Source: Erysipelotrichaceae bacterium
GTDB lineage: Bacteria; Bacillota_I; Bacilli_A; Erysipelotrichales; Erysipelotrichaceae
Reading direction: 5' to 3'
DNA length: 52,087 nt
Assembly: GCA_024681275.1 (NCBI GenBank)
Contig: JAILBD010000121.1
Span: 1 to 52,087, forward strand
Shown here: in pieces, positions 7,690-16,200 of the stretch
Layout: each line of letters begins with the position of its first letter
Position numbering within the stretch: position 1 is the first letter of the stretch
The notes under the pieces: generated by a model
What the model saw: the letters and a program-made list of their open reading frames with translations, nothing else
What the model was told of the DNA's origin: nothing
Databases searched by the model: none
Program-made: the position numbers and the translations under genes

Positions 7690-10600
7690 TGAAAAATCAG
7701 GATATCTTACAGTATGTTGAAAAAGTAGCGAATGATGCAGATCATTCTTTTTTAAGTTATAACTCTCTGACTGAGGAGGCTTTGAAAGTGGCGGTCAGAG
7801 CCAGGGATTCAAAGAGGCCTCTGATCGTCGTCAAAGAGAATGCCTATCTTGCTAACCGCATGAGAGATATCCTGGTCTCATATTTTGATGATGATGAGAT
7901 CACGGCTTTTCTACCGGAAGAATCGATGCGGGCTGAGGAGATCGCTTCTTCATTTGAAAACAGAGCCGCCCGTCTGATCAGCCTTTATAAGATGATCAGA
8001 TCCGATCGGCTGAAGATCATCCTCTGTTCTCCTTATGGTCTGATCCGACATCTTCCAAAGAAGGAGGAACTCGAGGAGAAGCTCATCACGATCAGAAGAG
8101 ATGACGTGCTGAACAGGGAAGAACTGATCGAAAGGCTTTTGAAACTCGGCTATGAAAAGACGAACCACGTCGAGACGCCGATGACTTTTGCTTCCAGAGG
8201 CTTTATCGTCGATGTCTTTTCCGTCAACTATGACAAGCCTTTGCGTATCGAATTCTTTGATGATGTGATCGATTCGATCCGTCTTTTCGATCATGAGACC
8301 CAGAGGACTCTGGAGAGGATCGATGAAGCGGAGATCTGTTTCGCCAAAGATGTCTTCTTCTCTGACGAAGAGAAGAGCTATCTGAAAGAGAACGTTCCTG
8401 CCGAGAGCGGGCAGATGGAGCTGGATCTGGAATACATCAGTTCCGATATCTACCGTCAGTCCCAATACTTCTACTGCTGCTATTTTGAGAGGGCTCATCT
8501 GAAGGACTACTTCCCTGATGCGTGCATCTATCTTTCGGATGAGGAGAAGATCGACGCGCATCTGAAGATGCTCAGCGATGAGACTTTCACATACATACAG
8601 GAGATGCATGAGGAGCACAAGCTTCCTTTGCGTTTTTATGTATTTGGAGAATTCAAAAGGGAAGTTGCGCAAAGGGATCTGCTTACAGGAAAACCGTTCT
8701 CCCAGATCCCGAGGATCTCTGAGATCGATTTCCCATATGGAACGATCGACTACATCACCAACGTCCTGAAGAACGAGAAGAGTGCTTATAAGCTGGTCGT
8801 CGTGGATGAGAAGCATTTTGAGGAGATCGTCAATTCTTTCCTGAAGATGGACATCCCTTATTCGATCTGCACAGGCGATCTGTCCCAGGGCATCAATATG
8901 GCTTATGGAGACGTCTATGGCGGTTTCACGATCGCGGAAGAAGACCTGTCTGTCTATACGGTCAAGGAGCTCTTCAAGAACCGTCCGCGCAGCGGCCGTT
9001 ATGCCAACAGGTATGGCGAAGCGAGGGCTTTGAATTCCTATGAGGAACTCAAGCGGGGCGACTATGTGGTCCATGACCAGTATGGGATCGGACAGTTCGT
9101 GGCGATCGAATCCAGAGTCATCAACGGCGTGGAGTGCGATTATCTCAAGATCATCTACAAGGGCAACGATGAGCTGCTGGTACCACTGTCGCAGTTTTCT
9201 CTGGTCAGGAAATATGTCTCGAAGGAAGGCGTCGTTCCCAAACTGCACAAGCTGGGTTCCAAGGAATGGGCGGAGACCAAGAGAAGAGTCGAGGAAAATG
9301 TCAACGATATCGCTGCCAAGCTGATCGAGCTTTACAGTGTCAGAGATACGGACATCGGTTTTGCGTTCTCAGAAGATTCACCGATGCAGAAGGAATTTGA
9401 AGACACTTTTGAATATGAACTGACAGATGACCAGGTCAAGGCGATCGCCGAGGTCAAGGCAGATATGGAAAAGGCAAAGCCGATGGACAGGCTGCTCTGC
9501 GGTGATGTCGGTTTCGGCAAGACCGAGGTGGCGATCAGAGCCGCTTTCAAGGCGGTCAATGACGACAAACAGGTCGCTTATTTGTGTCCGACGACCATCC
9601 TCTCCTTCCAGCATTTTGACACGTTCCGGAAGCGGTTCGAGGATTTTCCGGTCCGTGTGGAGGTGCTCAACCGTTATATTCCCGAGGATCGTCAGAAGAA
9701 GATACTGAGGGATCTGAAGGAAGGCCGTGTCGATATCCTGATCGGCACCCATCGCATCCTGTCCAAGGACATCGAGTATAAGGATCTGGGTCTTCTGATC
9801 ATCGATGAGGAACAGCGTTTTGGCGTGGAACATAAGGAAAAGATCAAGGAACTGAAGAATTCGATCGATGTCCTTTCCTTGTCGGCGACACCGATCCCGA
9901 GGACTTTGCAGATGTCGCTGATCGGCATACGCGGTCTTTCAACGCTGGATACGCCGCCGAACAACCGTTATCCGGTACAGACTTACGTCGTTCACAAGAA
10001 CGAGAATCTGGTCGAGGAAGTCATCATGCGCGAACTGGAGAGGGACGGTCAGGTCTTCTATCTGTTCAACAATGTGGAGATGATCTATTCGCTGGCGAGA
10101 AAGGTCCAGCAGAAGCTCCCTTATGCCAGAGTCGGAGTGGCACACGGCCAGATGGACCGGAAAGAGATCGAAGACATCATGTACCGCTTCTATCAGAACG
10201 AAATCAATGTACTGATCTGCACGACGATCATCGAGACGGGACTGGATATTCCGAACGCGAACACGATCATCGTGGACAACGCCCAGAATTTCGGTCTGGC
10301 CCAACTGTATCAGATCAAAGGCAGGGTCGGCAGATCCGACCGCATCGCTTATGCCTATCTGATGATCCCGGAGAAGAAACAGCTGACGGAAAGCTCGACC
10401 AAACGTCTGGAAGCGATCAAGGAGTTCACTTCTCTGGGTTCGGGTTATAAGATCGCCATGCGCGACCTGACGATCAGAGGTGCGGGCGATCTGCTAGGCG
10501 AGAAACAGTCCGGTTTCATCGACAATGTCGGTCTGGATCTCTATCTGGCCATGCTGAACAAGGCGATCCAGAAGGCAAAGGGCATCGAAACGGAAGAAGA

Positions 10601-11069
10601 GGAAAAGACACGGACGAATGTCAGCATTCCGATCTCGAGTTATATCCCGGATTCTTTCTCGGACAATGATTACGATAAGCTTTCTTTATATCACGAACTG
10701 TATGATATCGATAACAAAGAAGATCTTTTCGATTACTATCTGAAGATCACGGATGAGTATGGCAAACTGCCGAAAGAGGTCGAAGCGCTTTTTGACAAGA
10801 AGAAGCTGGAACTGCTCTGCAACCTGAATCTGATCGATAAGGTCAGCAATATCAAAGGCAGATTCACGATCGTCCTGTCCAAGGAATATTCTGACCGCAT
10901 CGATGGTGTGAAACTGTTTGAGTTCGTCAATTCCATTTCCAAGGACATGGTCATCACCTATCGCAATTCAAAACTCGCAGTGTCTCTGGACAATCAGAAG
11001 GAAAATGTTTCGAAGATGTTGAAACTGGTCGATAATTTGGATAAACTGGAGAAAAATGCGGATCGATAA
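7689..11069 (+). CDS. mfd: Transcription-repair coupling factor Mfd
   Basis: The protein has 1126 residues. The UvrB-like N-terminal region is followed by the CarD-like RNA polymerase interaction domain (KRGDYVVHDQYGIGQFVAIE, about residue 455), then the RecG-like motor with Walker A (CGDVGFGKTEVAIRAA), Walker B (LLIIDEEQRFGVEH), the SATPIPRTL motif III and RGRVGRSDR-type motif VI, and a C-terminal regulatory domain. It removes RNA polymerase stalled at DNA lesions and recruits UvrA. I chose the ATG at 7689, which overlaps the pth stop, over a TTG one codon earlier. Confidence 0.97.
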   Translation: MKNQDILQYVEKVANDADHSFLSYNSLTEEALKVAVRARDSKRPLIVVKENAYLANRMRDILVSYFDDDEITAFLPEESMRAEEIASSFENRAARLISLYKMIRSDRLKIILCSPYGLIRHLPKKEELEEKLITIRRDDVLNREELIERLLKLGYEKTNHVETPMTFASRGFIVDVFSVNYDKPLRIEFFDDVIDSIRLFDHETQRTLERIDEAEICFAKDVFFSDEEKSYLKENVPAESGQMELDLEYISSDIYRQSQYFYCCYFERAHLKDYFPDACIYLSDEEKIDAHLKMLSDETFTYIQEMHEEHKLPLRFYVFGEFKREVAQRDLLTGKPFSQIPRISEIDFPYGTIDYITNVLKNEKSAYKLVVVDEKHFEEIVNSFLKMDIPYSICTGDLSQGINMAYGDVYGGFTIAEEDLSVYTVKELFKNRPRSGRYANRYGEARALNSYEELKRGDYVVHDQYGIGQFVAIESRVINGVECDYLKIIYKGNDELLVPLSQFSLVRKYVSKEGVVPKLHKLGSKEWAETKRRVEENVNDIAAKLIELYSVRDTDIGFAFSEDSPMQKEFEDTFEYELTDDQVKAIAEVKADMEKAKPMDRLLCGDVGFGKTEVAIRAAFKAVNDDKQVAYLCPTTILSFQHFDTFRKRFEDFPVRVEVLNRYIPEDRQKKILRDLKEGRVDILIGTHRILSKDIEYKDLGLLIIDEEQRFGVEHKEKIKELKNSIDVLSLSATPIPRTLQMSLIGIRGLSTLDTPPNNRYPVQTYVVHKNENLVEEVIMRELERDGQVFYLFNNVEMIYSLARKVQQKLPYARVGVAHGQMDRKEIEDIMYRFYQNEINVLICTTIIETGLDIPNANTIIVDNAQNFGLAQLYQIKGRVGRSDRIAYAYLMIPEKKQLTESSTKRLEAIKEFTSLGSGYKIAMRDLTIRGAGDLLGEKQSGFIDNVGLDLYLAMLNKAIQKAKGIETEEEEKTRTNVSIPISSYIPDSFSDNDYDKLSLYHELYDIDNKEDLFDYYLKITDEYGKLPKEVEALFDKKKLELLCNLNLIDKVSNIKGRFTIVLSKEYSDRIDGVKLFEFVNSISKDMVITYRNSKLAVSLDNQKENVSKMLKLVDNLDKLEKNADR

Positions 11070-11325
11070 GTATCTCAAGGTCGCAAGGATCCTGAAAAGA
11101 AGAGAGATCGGAAAGCAGCTGGCACTCAATGAGCGCCTTTTCATCAATGGGAAGATCGCCAAGGCGGCCAGTGAGGTCAAACCGGGCGATGAGGTGCTGA
11201 TCGTTTTCGGACATCGGCAGATCCTGATCAGAGTCCTGGAAGTGCGCCAGACCGCTTCCAAGGAACAGGCGTTCGGCATGTATGAGGTCCTGGAAGAAAA
11301 GAAAGAGGAAAAAGCAGAATTTTGA
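11056..11325 (+). CDS. rqcP: S4-domain ribosome quality control protein RqcP (YabO)
   Basis: The protein has 89 residues and is a single S4 RNA-binding domain (MRIDKYLKVARILKRREIGK, INGKIAKAASEVKPGDEV) of the RqcP/YabO/Hsp15-like group. In Bacillus it stabilises the tRNA on split 50S subunits during RqcH-directed alanine tailing of stalled peptides. It overlaps the mfd end by 14 bases and has GGAG upstream of the ATG. A strong terminator follows at once, closing the mnmE operon. Confidence 0.92.
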   Translation: MRIDKYLKVARILKRREIGKQLALNERLFINGKIAKAASEVKPGDEVLIVFGHRQILIRVLEVRQTASKEQAFGMYEVLEEKKEEKAEF

Positions 11326-11327
11326 GG

Positions 11328-11350
11328 GCAGGCCTGGGGCCTGCTTTCTT
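11328..11350 (+). terminator. Terminator closing the mnmE-rqcP operon
   Basis: GCAGGCC (11328-11334) pairs with GGCCTGC (11338-11344), with a three-base loop, and is followed by TTTCTT. Confidence 0.85.
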
Positions 11351-11355
11351 ATCAT

Positions 11356-11384
11356 TTGACAAAGGATGCGGGAAGAGATAAAAT
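11356..11384 (+). promoter_or_regulatory. Strong promoter of the marR-ABC exporter operon
   Basis: A consensus TTGACA (11356-11361), a 17-base spacer and TAAAAT (11379-11384) make this the best sigma-A promoter in the window. The operator array begins three bases downstream, across the expected transcription start. Confidence 0.85.
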
Positions 11385-11386
11385 AT

Positions 11387-11426
11387 GTAGCGTACTACAT
11401 GTAGCATGCTACAAGTAGTGTGCTAC
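11387..11426. promoter_or_regulatory. Three tandem palindromic operators, GTAG-N4-CTAC, 14-bp period
   Basis: Three 12-bp sites lie at 11387-11398 (core CGTA), 11401-11412 (core CATG, a perfect palindrome) and 11415-11426 (core TGTG). Each has GTAG and CTAC arms, and their centres are exactly 14 bp apart. They cover the transcription start and leader of the marR gene, so autoregulation by that MarR protein is the natural reading. Confidence 0.8.
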
Positions 11427-11441
11427 AGAAAGGAGCCTGGT

Positions 11442-11867
11442 ATGAAAAAGGATCTCAATATCGGTTTTCTGATCCACAGGATCGATAACAAGGTGAAAAC
11501 GGATATCGATGCCCAGCTGAAGATCCATGATCTGACTTTCTCGCAGTCTCAGGTCCTCTTCCAGCTGATGAAAAACGGGGGATCCATGTCTCAGAAACAG
11601 TTGCAGGACGTCATGAAAGTCTCTCATCCGACGATGGTCGGACTGGTGCAGAGGCTGGAAGCGAACGGTTATGTCGAAACTGCCCTGGATCAGAATGACA
11701 AGCGCAACAAGATCGTGACGATCACAGAGGCGGCTGAACAGTTTTCACACGACATGGAGGAATCGAGAAAGAAGAACAGGAAAAAGATGTTGAAGGGCTT
11801 GAGCGAAGAAGAGGCGCAGGAGCTTTTCCGCCTTCTGAACAAGGTGTATGAAAATGTCAACGGCTAG
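11442..11867 (+). CDS. MarR family transcriptional regulator of the adjacent exporter
   Basis: The protein has 141 residues with a winged helix-turn-helix: LTFSQSQVLFQLMKNGG, SQKQLQDVMKVSHPTMVGLVQRLEANGYV as the recognition region, then the wing ALDQNDKRNKIVTIT with the conserved DxRxK-like charged turn. It is a dimeric repressor that typically loses DNA binding when it senses a small ligand. The ATG at 11442 follows AGGAG; a TTG start 36 bases upstream would lie in the operator array and is rejected. The exporter genes follow 14 bases downstream in the same operon. Confidence 0.9.
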   Translation: MKKDLNIGFLIHRIDNKVKTDIDAQLKIHDLTFSQSQVLFQLMKNGGSMSQKQLQDVMKVSHPTMVGLVQRLEANGYVETALDQNDKRNKIVTITEAAEQFSHDMEESRKKNRKKMLKGLSEEEAQELFRLLNKVYENVNG

Positions 11868-11881
11868 GAGGGTTTACTGGT

Positions 11882-13618
11882 ATGATAGCGATTTTGATCG
11901 ATAAGATAGGGGAATACAAGAAGGAAACGATACTGACACCGCTCTTCATGGTAGGCGAGGTCCTTCTGGAGACCCTGATCCCCACGATCATGGCGATGCT
12001 GATAGATGAGATGACAGGCGAGAGCCTGGATCCCGTCATCAGATATGGGACCATGCTGCTGGTGCTGGCGATGCTGTCGCTTTTTTGCGGAGCGATGTCT
12101 GCCAGATTCGGAGCAAAGGCTTCGACCGGTTTTGCGAAGAATCTGAGAAGGGACATGTTCTATCATGTCCAGGATTTTTCGTTTGAGGATATCGACAAGT
12201 TCTCGTCTTCCTCACTGGTGACCAGGCTGACGAATGATGTTTCGCAGATCCAGATGGCTTTCCAGATGCTGATCAGAATGGCGGTCAGGACACCCCTGCA
12301 GCTGATCTTTTCGGTCATCATGGCTTTCAGGATCAATCATCGCATGTCACTGATCTTCCTGGGCATCATTCCGGTACTGGGCATTGGTCTCTATCTGATC
12401 TTCCAGACCGCCCATCCGATCTTCAGGAGGATATTCAAGAAATACGACGCTTTGAACAATTCCGTGCAGGAGAACGTGGCCGGCATCAGAGTCGTCAAAT
12501 CTTTTGTCAGAGAGGACTATGAGATCGAGAAGTTCAACAGAGCTTCCGAGGAAGTCAGGAGCGATTTCACCAGGGCCGAGCGGATACTGGCTTTGAACAA
12601 TCCATTGCAGATGCTGTGCATCAAGACGGCCAAGGAACTGATCTGTTATTTCGGTGCTCTGATGATCATCGATTCCGTCGGCACGAAACTGACGACAGGC
12701 CAGCTTTCTTCTCTGATCAGCTATGGTGTGGCGATCCTGGTTTCCATGATGATGCTTTCAATGGTCTTCATTCAGATCACTTTCTCAGCCGAGGCAGCGA
12801 ACAGGATCTGCGAGGTCCTGACACATATGCCAAGTCTTTCTTCGCCTATGAACGGTGTAAAAGAAGTGAAGGACGGCAGCATCGTTTTCGACCATGTCTC
12901 TTTCCGTTATGATCCGCATTCCAAAAGAAATGCCCTGACGGATATCGATCTGGATATCAGGTCCGGTCAGACGATAGGTATATTGGGTTCTACCGGTTCT
13001 TCCAAGACGACGCTGATCCAGCTGATCAACCGCCTCTATGACGTCTCAGAAGGAGCTGTCTATGTGGGTGGCGTGGATGTCAAGGATTATGACCTGGTCT
13101 CTTTGCGCGATGCGGTGTCGGTCGTCTTGCAGAAGAATGTCCTTTTCTCCGGTACGATCAGAGAGAATCTCAGATGGGGCAACAAGGAAGCCAGCGATGA
13201 GGAGATCGAGAGAGTCTGCAAGCTGGCACAGGCGGATGAATTCATTCAGCAGATGCCGGATAAGTACGATACGGTCCTGACGCAGGGTGCCACCAATGTG
13301 TCGGGCGGTCAGAAGCAGAGATTGTGTATCGCCAGGGTGCTGTTGAAGAAGCCGAAGATCCTGATCCTGGATGACTCGACCAGCGCGGTCGACACAAGGA
13401 CGGATGCCCTGATCAGAAAGGCGTTCAGAGAGGAGATCCCTGATACGACCAAGATCATCATTGCCCAGCGCGTTTCTTCGATCGAGGATTCCGACCAGAT
13501 CATCGTTCTGGATTCAGGAAAGATAGTGGAACACGGAGATCATAATGAACTGATGAAGCTCAATGGAATATATGCCGAGATCTACGAATCTCAGACCAAA
13601 GGAAAGGAGGAAGACTGA
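11882..13618 (+). CDS. Heterodimeric ABC exporter subunit with degenerate ATP site
   Basis: The protein has 578 residues: a six-helix exporter membrane domain (about 1-320) fused to an ATPase domain. The signature NVSGGQKQR is canonical. Walker B reads ILILDDSTSAVD, with Asp in place of the catalytic Glu, as in the TM287/BmrC/LmrC half of heterodimeric exporters. The Walker A (about residue 369) reads GSTGSSKTT, with Ser where the invariant Gly before Lys is expected. It should pair with the next gene's product to pump drugs or lipophilic compounds out of the cell. It shares base 13618 with the next gene (TGATG). Confidence 0.9.
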   Translation: MIAILIDKIGEYKKETILTPLFMVGEVLLETLIPTIMAMLIDEMTGESLDPVIRYGTMLLVLAMLSLFCGAMSARFGAKASTGFAKNLRRDMFYHVQDFSFEDIDKFSSSSLVTRLTNDVSQIQMAFQMLIRMAVRTPLQLIFSVIMAFRINHRMSLIFLGIIPVLGIGLYLIFQTAHPIFRRIFKKYDALNNSVQENVAGIRVVKSFVREDYEIEKFNRASEEVRSDFTRAERILALNNPLQMLCIKTAKELICYFGALMIIDSVGTKLTTGQLSSLISYGVAILVSMMMLSMVFIQITFSAEAANRICEVLTHMPSLSSPMNGVKEVKDGSIVFDHVSFRYDPHSKRNALTDIDLDIRSGQTIGILGSTGSSKTTLIQLINRLYDVSEGAVYVGGVDVKDYDLVSLRDAVSVVLQKNVLFSGTIRENLRWGNKEASDEEIERVCKLAQADEFIQQMPDKYDTVLTQGATNVSGGQKQRLCIARVLLKKPKILILDDSTSAVDTRTDALIRKAFREEIPDTTKIIIAQRVSSIEDSDQIIVLDSGKIVEHGDHNELMKLNGIYAEIYESQTKGKEED

Positions 13619-15543
13619 TGCCGCCTAGAGGAGGAAGATACGTCACTGACAAGAAGATCGATATGAAGTCGCTCTTCCGATTGCTGAAATACGTTTACAG
13701 CATTTATCATTTCAGGCTGTTCCTGGTGCTGATCTGCATCATCGTTTCCGCCATTTCCAATGTCATCGTCAATTCCTACATGGCCAGGCTGATCGACAGT
13801 GTCATCATCCCGGGCATGTCTGAGGGTTTTGCGGCTGTATCAGGACTGCTGATGCAGATCATCGTGACGATGATCATGATCGATATCCTTGGTGTTCTTG
13901 GCGCTTCCATCTATCCGCAGATCATGGCTGTCGTTGGACAGGGAACGATCAAGAATCTGCGTGATGATATGTTCGACAACATGGAGACGCTTCCGATCCG
14001 TTTCTTTGATTCACACACGCATGGCGAGATCATGTCGACTTATACCAATGACGTCGATACGATCAGGATGCTGGTGGCTCAGAGCATTCCGCAGCTGATC
14101 CAGTCGATCATGTCGATCTCAGTCATGATCTTCACGATGCTCAATTATTCTGTCTGGCTCACCATGGTCGTCGGGCTGGTGGTCTTCATGATGTTCAGGA
14201 TCACGAAGCGTTTCGGCGGAAAGAGCGCCAGATACATGAAGGCCCAGCAGAGTTCTCTGGCTAAAGAAGAAGGCTTTATCGAAGAGATGATGGAGGGCAT
14301 GAAGGTCGTCAAGGTCTTCAACCATGAAGAGGATGCCAAGGCAGATTTTGACAGGTTCAATGAACAGCTCTTCAGAGATTCCAATACGGCAAATGCCACA
14401 GCGAACATGCTGATGCCGATCCTTGGCAATGTCGGCAACATCATGTATGTCCTGCTGGCGATCACAGGTGGCCTTCTGGTCATCGCCGGTGTCAGGAATC
14501 TGACGCTGACGGGTTTTGATCCGATCTCGATCGGTGTGATCATCTCTTTCCTGGCGCTGTCCAGGCAGCTGTCTCAGACGGTGTCGCAGATCTCCATGCA
14601 GGTCTCGACGGTCGCCATGGCTCTGGCCGGTTCTGACAGGGTCTTCGCTCTGATCGATGAGAAGAGCGAAGAAGATGAGGGCTATGTCACCCTGGTCAAT
14701 GCCTATAAGGATGAGAATGGCGAACTGCATGAATGTGAAGAAAAGACCGGTCTCTGGGCATGGAAACACTACCATGCGCAGTCCGATCACTCGACCACTT
14801 ATGTCGAACTGAAAGGCGATATCCAGATGGTGGATGTCGACTTCGCTTATGAGCCTGACAAGCAGGTCCTCTACGATATCTCGCTTTATGCCCATCCGGG
14901 TCAGAAGATCGCTTTCGTCGGTGCGACAGGTGCCGGCAAGACGACGATCACCAATCTGATCAACCGCTTCTATGATATTCCGGATGGCAAGATCAGATAT
15001 GATGGGATCAACATCAACAAGATCAAGAAACCGGATCTGAGAAGATCTCTTGGCATGGTCCTGCAGGATGTCAATCTCTTTACCGGAACGGTCATGGACA
15101 ATATCCGCTATGGTAAACTGGATGCGACGGATGAAGAGTGCATCGCTGCCGCCAAACTGGCAAATGCCGATGATTTCATCACCCGTCTGCCGGATGGCTA
15201 TCAGACGATGCTGACGGGCAACGGTCAGCAGCTCTCGCAGGGTCAGCGTCAGCTGATCTCGATCGCCAGAGCGGCTGTCGCCGATCCGCCGGTCATGATC
15301 CTGGATGAGGCCACTTCTTCGATCGATACCCGTACGGAGGCGCTCGTTCAGAAGGGAATGGACAATCTGATGCACGGCAGGACGGTATTCGTCATTGCCC
15401 ATCGTCTGTCCACGGTCCGCAATTCCAATGCGATCATGGTCCTGGATCACGGGCGCATCATCGAAAGAGGGACGCATCAGCAGCTCCTGGATATGAAGGG
15501 GACCTACTATCAGCTGTATACCGGTGCTTTCGAACTGGAATAA
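13618..15543 (+). CDS. Heterodimeric ABC exporter subunit with canonical ATP site
   Basis: The protein has 641 residues, with a membrane domain followed by an ATPase domain that has GATGAGKTT (Walker A), LSQGQRQ (variant signature, Gln for the second Gly) and VMILDEATSSID, including the catalytic Glu. This is the TM288/BmrD/LmrD-type partner. An insert of about 60 residues rich in Glu, Tyr and His lies between the two domains (around residues 345-400), longer than in typical exporters and of unknown role. The altered LSQGQ completes the degenerate nucleotide site of the dimer, so the pair should hydrolyse ATP at one site only. Confidence 0.9.
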   Translation: MPPRGGRYVTDKKIDMKSLFRLLKYVYSIYHFRLFLVLICIIVSAISNVIVNSYMARLIDSVIIPGMSEGFAAVSGLLMQIIVTMIMIDILGVLGASIYPQIMAVVGQGTIKNLRDDMFDNMETLPIRFFDSHTHGEIMSTYTNDVDTIRMLVAQSIPQLIQSIMSISVMIFTMLNYSVWLTMVVGLVVFMMFRITKRFGGKSARYMKAQQSSLAKEEGFIEEMMEGMKVVKVFNHEEDAKADFDRFNEQLFRDSNTANATANMLMPILGNVGNIMYVLLAITGGLLVIAGVRNLTLTGFDPISIGVIISFLALSRQLSQTVSQISMQVSTVAMALAGSDRVFALIDEKSEEDEGYVTLVNAYKDENGELHECEEKTGLWAWKHYHAQSDHSTTYVELKGDIQMVDVDFAYEPDKQVLYDISLYAHPGQKIAFVGATGAGKTTITNLINRFYDIPDGKIRYDGININKIKKPDLRRSLGMVLQDVNLFTGTVMDNIRYGKLDATDEECIAAAKLANADDFITRLPDGYQTMLTGNGQQLSQGQRQLISIARAAVADPPVMILDEATSSIDTRTEALVQKGMDNLMHGRTVFVIAHRLSTVRNSNAIMVLDHGRIIERGTHQQLLDMKGTYYQLYTGAFELE

Positions 15544-15551
15544 AGACTTTG

Positions 15552-15578
15552 AAGCCGCTCAACATGGGCGGCTTTTTC
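15552..15578 (+). terminator. Terminator of the marR-exporter operon
   Basis: AAGCCGC (15552-15558) pairs with GCGGCTT (15568-15574), with a nine-base loop, and runs into TTTTT. Confidence 0.8.
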
Positions 15579-15583
15579 AGCAC

Positions 15584-15614
15584 TTGCAGAAAAGAAAGAG
15601 TTCTGTTATATAAT
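15584..15614 (+). promoter_or_regulatory. Promoter of divIC with the -10 box 6 nt before the ATG
   Basis: TTGCAG (15584-15589) and a perfect TATAAT (15609-15614) lie 19 bases apart. Only GAATGT separates TATAAT from the ATG at 15621, which leaves no room for a ribosome-binding site. Transcription should begin at or within a base of the start codon. Confidence 0.6.
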
Positions 15615-15620
15615 GAATGT

Positions 15621-15920
15621 ATGGCGAAAAAGGGCAAGAAAAAGAAAAACAGCATCGTCTCCAAGCTGATCTCTATCGTCCTGATCGTTGCGGCGATCAC
15701 GATCCTGACAGGTGTTTTGAAGAAGATCTATATGATGTTCACACTGCAGCAGCAGGCCAAAGTCGTAGAGGCTGAACTGGAGGCGCTGCGTGATGAGAAT
15801 GCTTCTCTGACTTCGACGAAGGAAAAGCTGGAAGATCCCGATTATGTGCAGACTTATGCCAGAGGAGAATACATGTTCTCAAAGGGAGATGAGAAAGTCT
15901 TCTATCTGCCGGGAGATTAG
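15621..15920 (+). CDS. divIC: Septum formation initiator DivIC/FtsB-type protein
   Basis: The protein has 99 residues: a Lys-rich cytoplasmic tail (MAKKGKKKKN), one membrane helix (about 15-38), then an extracytoplasmic coiled coil (QQQAKVVEAELEALRDENAS) and the DPDYVQTYARGEYMFSKGDEKVFYLP end typical of DivIC. It forms part of the FtsQ/DivIB-FtsL-DivIC complex of the divisome. The frame extends further upstream, but the family start and the promoter position support ATG 15621. It stands alone between two terminators. Confidence 0.9.
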   Translation: MAKKGKKKKNSIVSKLISIVLIVAAITILTGVLKKIYMMFTLQQQAKVVEAELEALRDENASLTSTKEKLEDPDYVQTYARGEYMFSKGDEKVFYLPGD

Positions 15921-15942
15921 TCAGATATCGTTTTTGTGTTTC

Positions 15943-15969
15943 AGCGGTCGGATATGACCGCTTTTTTTA
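15943..15969 (+). terminator. Terminator after divIC
   Basis: AGCGGTC (15943-15949) pairs with GACCGCT (15956-15962), with a six-base loop, followed by a run of seven T. Confidence 0.85.
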
Positions 15970-16023
15970 ACTTTGGTGAGGATTTTTGTTTTTTTCTGCA
16001 AATAATGTAACGGAGGTATATTT

Positions 16024-16200
16024 ATGATCATCGTTACAGCAACGCAGATGAAGAACAGATTCGGTAAGTATCTGGATCTGACTTTAAAGAATGGAGAGGT
16101 CTATATCGAAAGACACGGAAAGATACTGGCGAAGATAATGGCCATCAGTGAGAGCAGGACATATCTTTCCGATGAGCTGAAGGGAAAGGCGAAAAGATGA
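16024..16200 (+). CDS. Phd/YefM-type antitoxin
   Basis: The protein has 58 residues. The stretch TATQMKNRFGKYLDLTLKNG and the following EVYIERHGKILAKI match the DNA-binding N-terminal half of Phd/YefM antitoxins, in which a KNRFGKYLD helix is followed by a strand with RxGKxxA. The C-terminal SDELKGKAKR would be the toxin-binding tail. A good CGGAGGT site precedes the ATG. Its last four bases overlap the start of a PIN-domain gene, the usual antitoxin-toxin order. Such antitoxins repress their own promoter. Confidence 0.8.
   Translation: MIIVTATQMKNRFGKYLDLTLKNGEVYIERHGKILAKIMAISESRTYLSDELKGKAKR

Noticed and set aside
7950..9248. A 432-codon open frame antisense to mfd
   Set aside because: It mirrors the codon pattern of mfd, lacks a ribosome-binding site and has no recognisable domain. 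Similar antisense frames occur across other long genes here.
14119..15477. A 452-codon open frame antisense to the second exporter gene
   Set aside because: It is composition-driven, rich in Asp, His and Arg as expected from the reversed codons, with no start signal and no domain.
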